Origin: Phenylobacterium sp. NIBR 498073
GTDB taxonomy: Bacteria > Pseudomonadota > Alphaproteobacteria > Caulobacterales > Caulobacteraceae
Assembly (NCBI RefSeq): GCF_027286305.1
Contig: NZ_CP114599.1
Location: forward strand, 4,012,001 to 4,076,000
Direction of reading: 5' to 3'
Length of the DNA stretch: 64,000 nucleotides
The translations under genes and the position numbers were made by a program. The notes under the pieces are model-generated. The model was not told the DNA's origin and ran no database searches. It worked only from the letters and a program-made list of their open reading frames with translations. Shown one piece after another: positions 25,284-34,563 of the stretch (position 1 is its first letter; every line of letters begins with the position of its first letter).

Positions 25284-26617
25284 GCGGGGGGCGCCTCCGT
25301 GAGCGCATTGGCCAGGGCTGCGATCTTGGCTTCCGTCTCCAGGCGCTCGGCGTGCGGGTCGCTGCCCTCGACGATTCCGGCCCCGGCCCGCGCCTCCACC
25401 CGCCAGCCGCCGGCGGTCTGCACGCAGGCGGCGGTGCGGATCAGGACGCTGGAATCGAAGCCGCCGTCCGCGCCGGCCCAGAACAGCGAACCGCAATAGG
25501 GACCGCGCGGGGTCTCCAGCTCGGCGATCACCTTCATCGCCTGGACCTTGGGCGCGCCGGTGATCGAGCCGGGCGGAAAGGCCGCGGCCAGCAGGTCGAG
25601 GGCGTCGCGGCCCGGGCTCAGCGCGCCGGTGACGGTGGAGACCAGGTGGTGGACGTTGGCGAAGCTCTCCAGCGCCCAGAGCGCGGGGACCTTGACGCTG
25701 CCCGGCGCGCAGACGCGGGCCAGGTCGTTGCGCATCAGGTCGACGATCATCAGGTTCTCGGCCCGGTCCTTGTCGCTGGCGAGCAGCTCGGCGGCGAGGG
25801 CGGCGTCGCTCGCCGGGTCGGCGCCGCGCGGCCGGGTGCCCTTGATGGGCTTGGTCTGCGCCGCGCCCTCACGGACCTGGAGGAAGCGCTCGGGCGAGTT
25901 GGAGACCAGGGCCAGGCCCGGCAGGCGCAGATAGGCGGCGAACGGCGCGGCGCTCTGGTCCAGCAGCCGGGCGAAGAGGTCGAAGGGCTGCACGCCCGCC
26001 GCCAGCGCGCAGGTCCAGGCGCGGGCGATGTTGGCCTGGAAGATCTCGCCGGCGCGGATGCGGGCGACGACCTCCTCGACCGCCGCCTCGTAGGCGGCCG
26101 CGTCGCTCGCCTGCAGCGGCCCGGCGAGGACGCCGCCGCGGGGCGCGCGCGGGGCGGCGTCCAGCCAGCCGAGCGCGGCGCGGGCGCGGGCCTGCGCCGT
26201 ATCGTGGTCGCCGGCGCGGCCGACGGCGATCACCTTCCCGGCCCGGCGGTCGAAGGCCAGCAGGGCGTCGTAGCGGGCGGCGGCGAGATCGGGCCAGTCC
26301 GGCTGGCGCGCCAGGCCCAGCGCCTCGACGTGGTCGCCAAGCTCGTAGGCGGCCAGGCCCACCACGCCGCCCTGGAACGGCGGGCCGTCCGTCGCCGGCG
26401 CCGCCGGCGGGCCGAGCAGATCCCGCAGGCGGGCGAACGGCTGGCCGGCCTCGCCGGCGCGGTGCGTCAGGGTCGCGGACGGCGCGCGGGCGACATAGGA
26501 CCATCGCGCGCCCGTCCCGCCGGTGACCAGGCCCAGCGCCCACGGCTCGCCGGCGAAGGCGCTGAGCACCTCGGCCGGTTCGCGCCAGGGCGCGGAAAGC
26601 TGGACGACGCAGGTCAT
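25280..26617 (-). CDS. pabB: Aminodeoxychorismate synthase component I
   Basis: A 445-residue chorismate-binding enzyme. It aminates chorismate to 4-amino-4-deoxychorismate with ammonia from a glutaminase partner. The C-terminal chorismate domain shows the PabB-specific PIKGTRPRG (lysine nucleophile) rather than the PIAGT of anthranilate synthase. It is followed by DKDRAENLMIVDLMRNDL, FPPGSITGAPK and ARAGAGIVEGSDPHAE. It is coupled by a 4-bp overlap to pabC. The amidotransferase pabA is not in the window. Confidence 0.93.
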   Translation of the reverse strand: MTCVVQLSAPWREPAEVLSAFAGEPWALGLVTGGTGARWSYVARAPSATLTHRAGEAGQPFARLRDLLGPPAAPATDGPPFQGGVVGLAAYELGDHVEALGLARQPDWPDLAAARYDALLAFDRRAGKVIAVGRAGDHDTAQARARAALGWLDAAPRAPRGGVLAGPLQASDAAAYEAAVEEVVARIRAGEIFQANIARAWTCALAAGVQPFDLFARLLDQSAAPFAAYLRLPGLALVSNSPERFLQVREGAAQTKPIKGTRPRGADPASDAALAAELLASDKDRAENLMIVDLMRNDLARVCAPGSVKVPALWALESFANVHHLVSTVTGALSPGRDALDLLAAAFPPGSITGAPKVQAMKVIAELETPRGPYCGSLFWAGADGGFDSSVLIRTAACVQTAGGWRVEARAGAGIVEGSDPHAERLETEAKIAALANALTEAPPA

Positions 26618-26654
26618 GGCCCGGGCCTTAGCCCCAGCGCGGCGCCAGGGGAAG

Positions 26655-28100
26655 TCAGATGCGCCGGCCGCCCCCGCGCACGAACAGCAGGCCGACGAAG
26701 CCGATGGCCAGCAGGATCGTCACCATGGCGAAGCCGCCCTGCTGGCTGTGGGTCGCCTTGGTGCCCCAGTTGACCATCATCGGCCCGAGCCAGCCGGTGG
26801 CGACGCCCGACAGCGCATAGACCCCGAAGAAGGCGCCGGTCTGATCGGGCGGGGTGATCCGCGTCAGCATGGTGCGGCTGGAGGCGTACTGGGCGGTGAT
26901 GAACACCGCATTGGAGAAGCTGATCAGTATGTAGATCCACTCCGGCAGGGTGCGGAACACCGGCCCGTCCCACATCGGCGGATGGGCGGCGACGTCGTAG
27001 GCCCAGAAATAGAGGATCCTGTCCGGGGCCATGCCCAACAGGGCGATGATGCCGAGCAGCGACATGAAGATCTCGACGCGCACCGCGCCCTTGGGGCCGA
27101 GGCCGGCGTCCAGCCAGCGGCCGACGAAGCCGCCGAGCACCGCCAGGACGGAGAGGACGATGCCGTACATCAGCATCTCCAGCGCGCCCCACTTCATCAC
27201 GCCGATGGCGTAGAGCCCAGCGTAGATGAGGATGGCGTTCATGCCGTCGACATAGAACATCCGGCTGACCAGATAGACGGCCGCGTCCTTGTAGCGGCGC
27301 ACGGTGGCGACCATCCGCACCAACTGGACCGCGCCGCTGCGGAACGCGGTGAGCATCGGAATCCCGGTCTTCGGCGCGTCGGGCGTGAACAGGAACAGCG
27401 GCAAGGCGCCGAGCGCGAAGATGCCGGCGGCGAGCAGCGCCACCACCCGCTCGGGCTCATGGCTGGCCGGATCGAGCCCGAACAGCGGCGCGGCAGGCAC
27501 CCAGGCCCAGTCGACCTTTCCCGGCAGGGCGAAGGCCCAGGCGGTGAAGCCCAGGGCCACCACCGAGGTGAGGTTGCCGAGCGCCAGAGCCAGGCCCGAG
27601 GCCTTGTGCGCCGCGCCTAAGCCCGCAGCGCGGACCAGCAGCGAATTGTGCAGCACCTCGCTGAACGCAAACAGCAGGCCGATGGCGGTGACCAGCAGCA
27701 TGACCATGGTGACGCTGAGGCCGCTGTGGTCGGGCCTGGCCCACCACAGCGCGACCATCATCGGGACCATCAGCCCTACGATCAGGGCCAGCCAGCCCTT
27801 GCGCGGGCCCAGCTGGTCGATCGAGGCGCCGAGCAACGGCGCGGTCAGCATCACCGCCCAGCCGGCGTACTGGCTCCATTGGGAGATCACCTCCTGGCCG
27901 CGCACCGGGTCGCCGACCATCACGCCCGCCACATAGGGCATGAAGATGTAGATGGTGATCAGGATCACGTAGGGATTGCGGGCGCCCTCGAACAGCGACC
28001 AGGCGACCCCGCCGCGGTTCAGGCGGCCGTCCCCCATGACTTCGGCGTCGATCGGGAGGTCGGCGACCGACCCCGATCCGCTGGCTTCGACTGTACTCAA
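26655..28100 (-). CDS. MFS transporter, UMF1/Atg22-like
   Basis: A 481-residue transporter with about 12 membrane helices. The start SLFEGARNPYVILITIYIFMPYVA and the loop DQLGPRKGWLALIVGLM match the bacterial UMF1 branch related to yeast Atg22, in which the substrate is often unknown and may be amino acids or small organic acids. A 20-residue hydrophilic N-terminus precedes helix 1. It is a single gene, divergent from the ABC transporter at 28331 across 230 bp. That gap shows no clear operator. Confidence 0.85.
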   Translation of the reverse strand: MSTVEASGSGSVADLPIDAEVMGDGRLNRGGVAWSLFEGARNPYVILITIYIFMPYVAGVMVGDPVRGQEVISQWSQYAGWAVMLTAPLLGASIDQLGPRKGWLALIVGLMVPMMVALWWARPDHSGLSVTMVMLLVTAIGLLFAFSEVLHNSLLVRAAGLGAAHKASGLALALGNLTSVVALGFTAWAFALPGKVDWAWVPAAPLFGLDPASHEPERVVALLAAGIFALGALPLFLFTPDAPKTGIPMLTAFRSGAVQLVRMVATVRRYKDAAVYLVSRMFYVDGMNAILIYAGLYAIGVMKWGALEMLMYGIVLSVLAVLGGFVGRWLDAGLGPKGAVRVEIFMSLLGIIALLGMAPDRILYFWAYDVAAHPPMWDGPVFRTLPEWIYILISFSNAVFITAQYASSRTMLTRITPPDQTGAFFGVYALSGVATGWLGPMMVNWGTKATHSQQGGFAMVTILLAIGFVGLLFVRGGGRRI

Positions 28101-28330
28101 GGGGCTCTCCCGGACGCCCGCTCATGGCGGCGGACTTGGCCGGCAGGTTACGCCCCGGTGCGGGCTTGGGAATCGAAAAAGCGGCATGGCGGAGAGATAA
28201 CGTCGGTTGCCCACGCGGCGAGCGGGCGGCATAGTCCGGCGCGTCGACATCGGCCGGCGCAGGGAGAGTGAAATGAGAACGTTCGTGTCCAACCAGAAAG
28301 GAAAATCCTCGCAACAGGACATGATCGTTC

Positions 28331-30166
28331 ATGCAATCACGTACTCCGGGGGCGCTGGCGCAAGCAGACGCGCCGCATAACCCCCACGCCCTTCGGCCGT
28401 CGCGGACGGCCGGCCTCGACGCCCAGGCGCGCGCCCGGGCGCTGAAATTCGTTTCCTACTATCGGCCGCACATTCCGCTGCTCCTGGCGGACCTGGCCTG
28501 TGCAGTGCTCGTCTCGGCGACGGCGCTGTTCCTGCCGCTGTGCGCCAACTACGTCGCCCGCCAGCTCGGGGCGAGCGGCGCGACGCCGCAGATCCTGCAC
28601 CAGATCTACGCGGTCGGCGGGATCATGCTGGGCCTGCTGGCGGTGCAGGTCCTGGCGACGCTGTTCGTCGACTATCAGGGCCATGTGATGGGCGCGAAGA
28701 TGGAGAGCGCGCTTCGCAAGGAGCTGTTCGAGCACTGCCAGACCCTGCCCTTCCGGTTCTACGACCGGACCCGGACCGGGCAGCTGATGAGCCGGATCAC
28801 CAACGACCTGTTCATGCTGGGCGAGCTCTATCACCACGGCCCCGAGGACTTGGCCATCGCGGTGCTGAAGTTCGCCGGGGCGATCGCCATCCTCGCCTAT
28901 CTCGACGTGCCGCTGACCCTGATGATTGTCGCGATCATCCCGTTCGCGGTGCTGTACGCCCTGCACTTCAGCGGGCGGATGAGCATCGCCCTGACCCAGT
29001 CCAAGCGGCAGGTCGGGGCGATCAACGAGCGGGTCGAGGATTCGCTGGCCGGCATCCGGGTGGTGAAGTCGTTCGCGAACGAGGACGTCGAGAACCGCCG
29101 CTTCGAGGCGGAGAATCTCAAGTTCCTCGACACTCGGCGGGCCGGCTACAAGAGCGAGGCCTTCTTCTCGGTCGGGACCACCACCTTCGCCCAGCTGATC
29201 ACCGTGGTGGTCATCGTCGCCGGGGCGATCCGCGTGCAGCAGGCGCAGCTGAGCGTCGCCGACATGCTGACCTTCCTCCTGTGCGTGGCGGTGTTGATCG
29301 ACCCCGTGCAGCGGCTGGCGAACTTCGTACGGCTCTGGCAGCAGGGCTACACTGGGTTCACCAGAATGATGGAGATCCTGGAGACCGCGCCGGAGGTCGC
29401 CGACCGGCCCGGCGCAATCGTGCTGGAGCGGCCGCGCGGGGCGCTCGCGTTCCGAAACGTCAGCTTCCGCTACGAGGAGGACGGCCCGCACGTGCTGCGC
29501 AACGTCTCGCTGGACGTCCGCCCCGGCGAGTTCGTGGCGCTGGTCGGGACCTCCGGGGTCGGCAAGACGACGCTGTGCTCGCTGATCCCGCGGTTCTACG
29601 AGCCGAGCGGCGGGGCGGTGCTGGTCGACGGGACCGACGTGCGGGACCTGACGCTGAGCTCGCTCCGGCGCAACGTCGCGGTGGTGCAGCAGGACGTCTA
29701 CTTGTTCGCCGGCAGCGTGGCCGAAAACCTGCGCTATGGGCGACCGGACGCGAGCGAGGACGAGATCGTCGAGGCGGCCCGGCGGGCCAACGCCCATGAC
29801 TTCATCATGGCGCTGCCGAACGGATACGACACCGACATCGGCCAGCGCGGGGTGAAGCTGTCGGGCGGGCAGAAGCAGCGGCTGACCATCGCCCGCGCCT
29901 TCCTCAAGGACGCCCCGATCCTGATCTTCGACGAAGCGACCAGCGCGCTCGACAACGAGAGCGAGAAGGCCGTGCAGGGCGCGCTGGGGGAACTGGCCCG
30001 CAACCGCACGACCCTGGTCATCGCCCACCGGCTGTCGACGGTGCGGAACGCCGACCGCATCCTGGTGCTGACCGACCAGGGCGTCGCCGAGCAGGGCAGC
30101 CACGAGCAGCTGATCGCCGCCGGCGGGGCCTATGAGCGGCTCTACCGGATGCAGGCGAGCATCTAG
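28331..30166 (+). CDS. ABC exporter, fused permease and ATPase (MsbA-like)
   Basis: A 611-residue half-transporter expected to form a homodimer. The N-terminal region has a 35-residue soluble tail, then six membrane helices (about 50-335). The nucleotide-binding domain has Walker A GTSGVGKTT (406-414), signature LSGGQKQ (510-516), Walker B LIFDEATSALD near 530-540 and the switch His in VIAHRLS. It looks like a lipid or drug exporter. No lipid A or glycan genes are adjacent, so the substrate is undetermined. Confidence 0.9.
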   Translation: MQSRTPGALAQADAPHNPHALRPSRTAGLDAQARARALKFVSYYRPHIPLLLADLACAVLVSATALFLPLCANYVARQLGASGATPQILHQIYAVGGIMLGLLAVQVLATLFVDYQGHVMGAKMESALRKELFEHCQTLPFRFYDRTRTGQLMSRITNDLFMLGELYHHGPEDLAIAVLKFAGAIAILAYLDVPLTLMIVAIIPFAVLYALHFSGRMSIALTQSKRQVGAINERVEDSLAGIRVVKSFANEDVENRRFEAENLKFLDTRRAGYKSEAFFSVGTTTFAQLITVVVIVAGAIRVQQAQLSVADMLTFLLCVAVLIDPVQRLANFVRLWQQGYTGFTRMMEILETAPEVADRPGAIVLERPRGALAFRNVSFRYEEDGPHVLRNVSLDVRPGEFVALVGTSGVGKTTLCSLIPRFYEPSGGAVLVDGTDVRDLTLSSLRRNVAVVQQDVYLFAGSVAENLRYGRPDASEDEIVEAARRANAHDFIMALPNGYDTDIGQRGVKLSGGQKQRLTIARAFLKDAPILIFDEATSALDNESEKAVQGALGELARNRTTLVIAHRLSTVRNADRILVLTDQGVAEQGSHEQLIAAGGAYERLYRMQASI

Positions 30167-30182
30167 GGGCGATGGGAGACGA

Positions 30183-30308
30183 TGCTCCTCCTCTGGGGGA
30201 GCTGTCAGCCTCATGGCTGACTGAGGGGGACTTTAACTCTCTTGAGAGCAGTCCCCCTCCGTCTCGGCGCTATGCGCCGATCCACCTCCCCCAGCGGGGG
30301 AGGATCTG
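30183..30308. repeat. Composite palindromic intergenic repeat (REP-like)
   Basis: The outer parts (TCCTC with CTGGGGGAG, and CTCCCCCAGCGGGGGAGGA) are complementary. Inside are hairpins GTCAGCC/GGCTGAC, GAGGGGGACT/AGTCCCCCTC and CGGCGC/GCGCCG. The element fills the gap between the convergent ABC exporter and aminotransferase genes and has a cruciform-forming, non-coding design typical of dispersed extragenic repeats. Confidence 0.7.
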
Positions 30309-30314
30309 ATGGCT

Positions 30315-31484
30315 TCAGGCCAGCTTGGCGTCGGCGGCGGCGAGCGCAGCCTGGGTGTCGGCCTTGAAGCCTTGGGCGGCGAGGGCTTCGGCCAGGGCGT
30401 TGAGGCAGAGGCGGACGTGCCAGGGGGTCGCCGAGGCGCCCATCAGGCCGATGCGCCAGACCTTGCCCTTCAGCGGGCCAAGGCCGGCGCCGAGCTCCAG
30501 GTCCCACTTGTCGAGCACGTAGGTGCGGACGGCGGCCTCATCGACGCCGTCGGGAACGATCACCGCGTTGAGCTGCGGCAGGCGGTCCTTGGCGTCGACC
30601 AGGAACTTCAGGCCCAGGGCCTCGATGCCGGCGGCCAGCGCCTCATGGGTGCGGGCGTGGCGGACCAGGACGGCCTGCTGGCCTTCCTCGAACAGGGCGA
30701 CCAGGCTTTCGTGCAGGCCGTAGAGCGCGTTGATCGGCGCGGTGTGGTGATAGGTGCGCCCGCCGTCGCCGCCCCAGTAGCTCATCAGCAGGTTGAAGTC
30801 GCAGAGCCAGTTACGGACCTTGGTCTTGCGGCCGGTGATCGCCGCCTGCGCGCGCTTCGACAGCGCGATCGGCGAGAGGCCCGGAGGGGCCGATAGGCAC
30901 TTCTGGGTGCCGGAATAGACCGCGTCGGCGTCCCAGGCGGCGACGTCGACGGTGATCCCGCCGAGCGAGGTCACGCAGTCCACGATCGAGAGCGCGCCGT
31001 GCTGGCGGGCCAGGCCGCAGAGGGTGGCGGCGTCCGAGCGCGCGCCGGTCGACGTCTCGGCGTGAACGAAGGCCAGGACCTTGGTCGGGGCGGCCTTGAG
31101 CGCTTCCTCGACCACGGCCGGATCCACCGGCTTGCCCCATTCGAACTCGAGTTTCACGACCTCGGCGCCGGCCCGGTCGGCCATGTCGGCCATGCGGCCG
31201 CCGAAGGCGCCGTTGATGGCGATGACGGCGCGGTCGCCCGGCTCCAGCAGGTTCATGATCGCCGCTTCCATGCCGGCGGTGCCGGGCGCGGGCAGCGGGA
31301 CGCAGGCGTGGTCGGGGGCGTTGAACAGCCGGGCCAGCGCGCCCTTGATCTCTTCCATCAGATCCTGGAACTGCGGGTCCAGGTGGCCGATGGTCGGGCG
31401 GGCGAGCGCGGCCAGCACGCGGGGGCTGACGTCGGAGGGGCCGGGCCCCATCAGGATGCGCCGCGGCGGCTGGAAGCTCTGCAT
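30315..31484 (-). CDS. Alanine--glyoxylate / serine--glyoxylate aminotransferase family
   Basis: A 389-residue class V PLP aminotransferase. The start MQSFQPPRRILMGPGPSDVSPRVLAAL is the family N-terminus; the upstream in-frame extension to 31562 is leader DNA. The PLP-lysine lies in YSGTQKCLSAPPGLSPIALS, and the phosphate-binding region in PAPGTAGMEAAIMNLLEPGD. It should transfer an amino group to glyoxylate, from serine or alanine, or act in purine catabolism like PucG. No photorespiration or serine-cycle genes are adjacent. Its ribosome-binding site lies in a hairpin (31490-31516). Confidence 0.88.
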   Translation of the reverse strand: MQSFQPPRRILMGPGPSDVSPRVLAALARPTIGHLDPQFQDLMEEIKGALARLFNAPDHACVPLPAPGTAGMEAAIMNLLEPGDRAVIAINGAFGGRMADMADRAGAEVVKLEFEWGKPVDPAVVEEALKAAPTKVLAFVHAETSTGARSDAATLCGLARQHGALSIVDCVTSLGGITVDVAAWDADAVYSGTQKCLSAPPGLSPIALSKRAQAAITGRKTKVRNWLCDFNLLMSYWGGDGGRTYHHTAPINALYGLHESLVALFEEGQQAVLVRHARTHEALAAGIEALGLKFLVDAKDRLPQLNAVIVPDGVDEAAVRTYVLDKWDLELGAGLGPLKGKVWRIGLMGASATPWHVRLCLNALAEALAAQGFKADTQAALAAADAKLA

Positions 31485-31489
31485 GACTG

Positions 31490-31516
31490 GTCCCCGTCTT
31501 TGTTGGTTGCGGGGAC
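31490..31516 (-). promoter_or_regulatory. Hairpin covering the ribosome-binding site of the aminotransferase gene
   Basis: On the transcribed strand GTCCCCG pairs with CGGGGAC (7 bp, 13-nt CAA-rich loop). The right arm contains the likely Shine-Dalgarno GGGGA, five bases before the ATG. A similar element precedes the enoyl-CoA hydratase gene at 44824-44845. Confidence 0.5.
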
Positions 31517-31562
31517 GCTTAGGGGATCGGGGCGGCGATGTCAGCCCAGGGAAACCCAGCAA

Positions 31563-31611
31563 GTGTCATCCCAGCTGGAGCGAAGCGAAAGGCCGGGACC
31601 CATTCGCGCCG
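31563..31611. repeat. Degenerate half-copy of the GTGTCATCCC palindromic repeat
   Basis: The segment runs GTGTCATCCC, then about 20 divergent bases, then CCGGGACCCATTCGCGCCGC. It corresponds to the left half of the complete 141-bp element at 45506-45646 (GTGTCATCCC, then CCGGGATCCATTTGCGCCGC). It lies between the aminotransferase and phosphatase genes. Confidence 0.65.
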
Positions 31612-31625
31612 CAGTCGAAGCGGCG

Positions 31626-32399
31626 TCAGCCCAGGATGCGGGCCTCGATCTTGTCGCGCAGGGCGGCGTCGACGCCGAGAACTTCGGCCAGGTAGTTGTC
31701 GACCGAGCCGTGGCGCTCGACCATCACCGAGAAAGCTTCGGCGAGGAACGCCTCGTGGACGCTGACCGCCTGGCGCAGGCCGGCGTCGTCGACGGTGACG
31801 CCGGTCAGGTCGTGGATCCAGGGGCCGAGGAACTCGATGCGCTTCTCAACGTCCGCCGCGGCGTTGGTCGCCAGATAGTCGGCCATGGTGTCGTCGCGGT
31901 GCACGCCGGCGATGTGGTGGGTCAGGGCGCAGATCATGCCGGTGCGGTCCTTGCCGGCCGCGCAGTGGACGACCACGGCGCCGTCTGTCTTCGCCAGGGT
32001 GGCGAAGTAGCGGCTGAACAGGTCGATGATCCGCTCGGCGTGCGGCGCGGCGCGGTAGAAGCCGAGGCTGTCGTTGAAGAACCAGTCGGCATTGACGCTG
32101 GGCGCGGCCTTCAGGGCGTCGGCCCAGTCGTGCTCAGGACCGTCGATGTCGTTCTCGATCACCGCGCCGGAGAAGCCTTCCCAGCGGCGCGAGGGCTCGC
32201 GCTCGCGCTCGCGGCGGCGGCGCAGGTCGACGATCACCCCGACCCCCAGGTCACGCAAGCCGGCGAGGTCGCCGTCGGTGGCGTAGGCGTGATTGGCCGA
32301 GCGGAACAGGCGTCCGGCCTTCAGGCCCCGGCCGCAGGCGGTGTCGTAGCCGCCGAAGTCGCGGAAGTTGTCGATGGCTTCGAATTTGATCGTCGTCAT
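31626..32399 (-). CDS. Tyrosine/serine protein phosphatase (PTP-like)
   Basis: A 257-residue protein of the bacterial dual-specificity/PtpB-like family. The P-loop HCAAGKDRTG (CX5R) holds the nucleophilic cysteine and arginine. The N-terminal signature NFRDFGGYDT is also typical. The start is MTTIKFEAIDNFRD; the open frame beyond it (to 33518) is antisense to the YeiH gene. The extra Lys-Asp in the P-loop is found in family members that also act on phosphoinositides. The target is unknown. A palindromic repeat remnant lies just downstream. Confidence 0.88.
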   Translation of the reverse strand: MTTIKFEAIDNFRDFGGYDTACGRGLKAGRLFRSANHAYATDGDLAGLRDLGVGVIVDLRRRREREREPSRRWEGFSGAVIENDIDGPEHDWADALKAAPSVNADWFFNDSLGFYRAAPHAERIIDLFSRYFATLAKTDGAVVVHCAAGKDRTGMICALTHHIAGVHRDDTMADYLATNAAADVEKRIEFLGPWIHDLTGVTVDDAGLRQAVSVHEAFLAEAFSVMVERHGSVDNYLAEVLGVDAALRDKIEARILG

Positions 32400-32449
32400 G
32401 GCGGCGGATTTAGCGCGTCCCAGGCGTGATTTCGAGGGGGCGCGGCGCC

Positions 32450-33454
32450 TCAGGCCCAGCCGAGCAGGGTCAGCAGACCAAGCGCCAGCAGGCCGAGCAG
32501 CAGCAACGACAGGCTGGCCGCCGCCACGACCCGCGGCCCGGCCGCCAGCAGCGCCCGCACGTCGGTCCCGAGCCCCAACGCGGCCATGGCGGCGATGGTC
32601 AGCCAGGTGGAGATCTGGCCGGCGGCCTGGATCGCCGGCTGCGGGGCGACGCCCGCCGCACGCAGGGCGGCCAGCGCCAGGAAGGCGACCACGAACCAGG
32701 GAACCAGGCGGGGGAGGTCCGCGGGCGCTCCGCGACGCGACAAGAGGCCGAGCGCCAGGCACACCGGCCCGAGCGCCACCACGCGGGTCAGCTTGACCAG
32801 CGCCCCGACCTGCACGGCCGCGGCCCCCGCCGGCGCGGCGGCGGCCAGCACCTGGGGCACGGCGTAGACGGTGAGGCCCGCGAAGGCCCCGGCGGCCAGC
32901 GGCGCGAGGCCGAGCCAGGCGGCCAGCGCCGGGACGGCCAGCACCACCCCGACCCCGAGCACGGCGGTGAAGGCGATGGCCGAGGCGACGTCGTCCGGCT
33001 CGGCCCCGATCACCGGAGCGACGGCGGCGATCGCCGAGTTGCCGCAGATCGAGTTGCCGGCGGCGATCAGCACCGCCATGCGGCGCGGCAGGCCGAAGGC
33101 CCGGGCGATGGCGTAGCCGCCAGCCACCGATAGCGCCACAACCAGGGCGATCCCGGCCAGCATCGCCGGACCGACCGCCGCCAGGGCGTCGGCGCTGACC
33201 CCGACGCCGAGCAGGGCGACGGCCAATTCGAGCAGGGTGCGGGCGCTGAACTCGATCCCGCCGCTCCAGAGCGGTCCCGGCGTCCAGAGCGTGCGGACCG
33301 CAGCGCCGAGCAGGATGGCGAGAACCAAGGCCTCCAGCCAGGCGCGGCCGGTCAGCCGCGCCTCGAGCCCCTGCAGGCCGACGGCGGCGAGCCCCAGCAG
33401 CGCGCAGAGCAGCACCCCGGGCAGGCGATGGCGAATGGCGAGGGCGGGCGACAT
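32450..33454 (-). CDS. YeiH/UPF0324 family membrane transporter
   Basis: A protein of about 334 residues with about ten membrane helices and the family signature NSICGNSAIAAVAPVIGA. The YeiH family is annotated as putative sulfate exporters, but its true substrate is uncertain. The ATG at 33454 (MSPALAIRH) is preferred because it leaves 80 bp for the divergent promoter and has AAGGGGG before it; an ATG at 33484 would add ten residues. It is divergent from a LysR regulator, the same arrangement as yeiH-yeiE in enterobacteria. Confidence 0.82.
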   Translation of the reverse strand: MSPALAIRHRLPGVLLCALLGLAAVGLQGLEARLTGRAWLEALVLAILLGAAVRTLWTPGPLWSGGIEFSARTLLELAVALLGVGVSADALAAVGPAMLAGIALVVALSVAGGYAIARAFGLPRRMAVLIAAGNSICGNSAIAAVAPVIGAEPDDVASAIAFTAVLGVGVVLAVPALAAWLGLAPLAAGAFAGLTVYAVPQVLAAAAPAGAAAVQVGALVKLTRVVALGPVCLALGLLSRRGAPADLPRLVPWFVVAFLALAALRAAGVAPQPAIQAAGQISTWLTIAAMAALGLGTDVRALLAAGPRVVAAASLSLLLLGLLALGLLTLLGWA

Positions 33455-33534
33455 GCCCCCTTGTCCGCCTTGGCGTTCGATCATTCCAACGCATTGTTCT
33501 TGCCATACCGATCGTCAATTCAGATCATACCGCC

Positions 33535-34419
33535 ATGACCCTGGAGCAGTTGCGCATCTTCGTGGCGGTGGCCGAGCGCCAGCACATGACGCGCGCAGCG
33601 CAGGCGCTGAACATCACCCAGTCGGCGGCCAGCGCAGCGATCGCGGCGCTGGAGGCGCGGCACGACGCGCGGCTGTTCGACCGAGTCGGCCGCGGCCTGA
33701 CGCTGAGCGAGGCCGGCCGCGCCTTCCTGCCCGAAGCCCGGGCGGTGCTGGCCCGCGCCGCCGACGCCGAGCGGCTGCTGGACGACCTGGCCGGCCTGAA
33801 GCGCGGGCGCATCGACATCTTCGCCAGCCAGACGGTCGGGGCCTATTGGCTGCCGCCGCGCCTGGCGGCGTTCGGGCGGGCCCATCCGGGGATCGAGTTG
33901 CATCTGGCGATCGGCAACACCGCCCAGGTGACCGAGGCGGTGCTGAGCGGGGCGGTCGAGTTGGGCTTCGTCGAGGGCGCGGTCGAGGCGCCGCGGCTGG
34001 AGCGGCGGCAGGTCGGCGCCGACCGGCTGGCGATGGTGGCCACGCCCGACCACCCGCTGGCGCGGGGCCGGGGGTTCGAGGTCGCCGCGCTCCTCGACCA
34101 CCGCTGGGCGCGGCGCGAGGCCGGCTCGGGCACGCGCTCGGAGTTCGAACAGGCGCTGCGCGACCTGGGGATCGATCCCGACGCCCTGCCCTGCGCGCTG
34201 GTGCTGGCCTCGAACGAGGCGATCCTGTCGGCGGTGACGCAGGGCGGGCTGCTGGCGGCGGTGTCGGAACTGGCGGCGCGGCCGCTGATCGCCAGCGGCG
34301 CGCTGGTCGCGGTCGGACCGGAACTGCCGCCGCGCCCGTTCGACCTGGTCCGCCACCCGGACCGCCGGCCGAGCCGTGCGGCTGCGGCGCTGCTGGATAG
34401 CCTGTCCGGCGCGCTCTAG
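33535..34419 (+). CDS. LysR family regulator (YeiE-like context)
   Basis: A 294-residue LysR-type protein. The N-terminal helix-turn-helix covers about 1-60 (MTLEQLRIFVAVAERQHMTRAAQALNITQSAASAAIAALE), and the effector-binding domain of two alpha/beta lobes covers about 90-290. It is divergent from the YeiH-type transporter, so by LysR custom it should control that gene from a site in the 80-bp intergenic space. The inducer is unknown; enterobacterial YeiE is linked to sulfite, which makes sulfur oxyanions a reasonable first guess. Confidence 0.9.
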   Translation: MTLEQLRIFVAVAERQHMTRAAQALNITQSAASAAIAALEARHDARLFDRVGRGLTLSEAGRAFLPEARAVLARAADAERLLDDLAGLKRGRIDIFASQTVGAYWLPPRLAAFGRAHPGIELHLAIGNTAQVTEAVLSGAVELGFVEGAVEAPRLERRQVGADRLAMVATPDHPLARGRGFEVAALLDHRWARREAGSGTRSEFEQALRDLGIDPDALPCALVLASNEAILSAVTQGGLLAAVSELAARPLIASGALVAVGPELPPRPFDLVRHPDRRPSRAAAALLDSLSGAL

Positions 34420-34563
34420 TCCGACTTCACCGCCAGGCGCGGCGCCCCAAAGTGGGGCCCAAACCCGACGCACGGCGGACAAAGGCCTATCGTCCGCGGG
34501 ATCCCCGTGAAACGCTGATTTCGCTGACAGATGCACGTCGCGGTCGGGAGATCCTCCCATCCC

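Noticed and set aside
31626-33518. The 630-codon minus-strand frame that would fuse the phosphatase to an N-terminal extension
   Set aside because: The extension is a shifted-frame reading of the YeiH transporter gene; the phosphatase family N-terminus begins at 32399.
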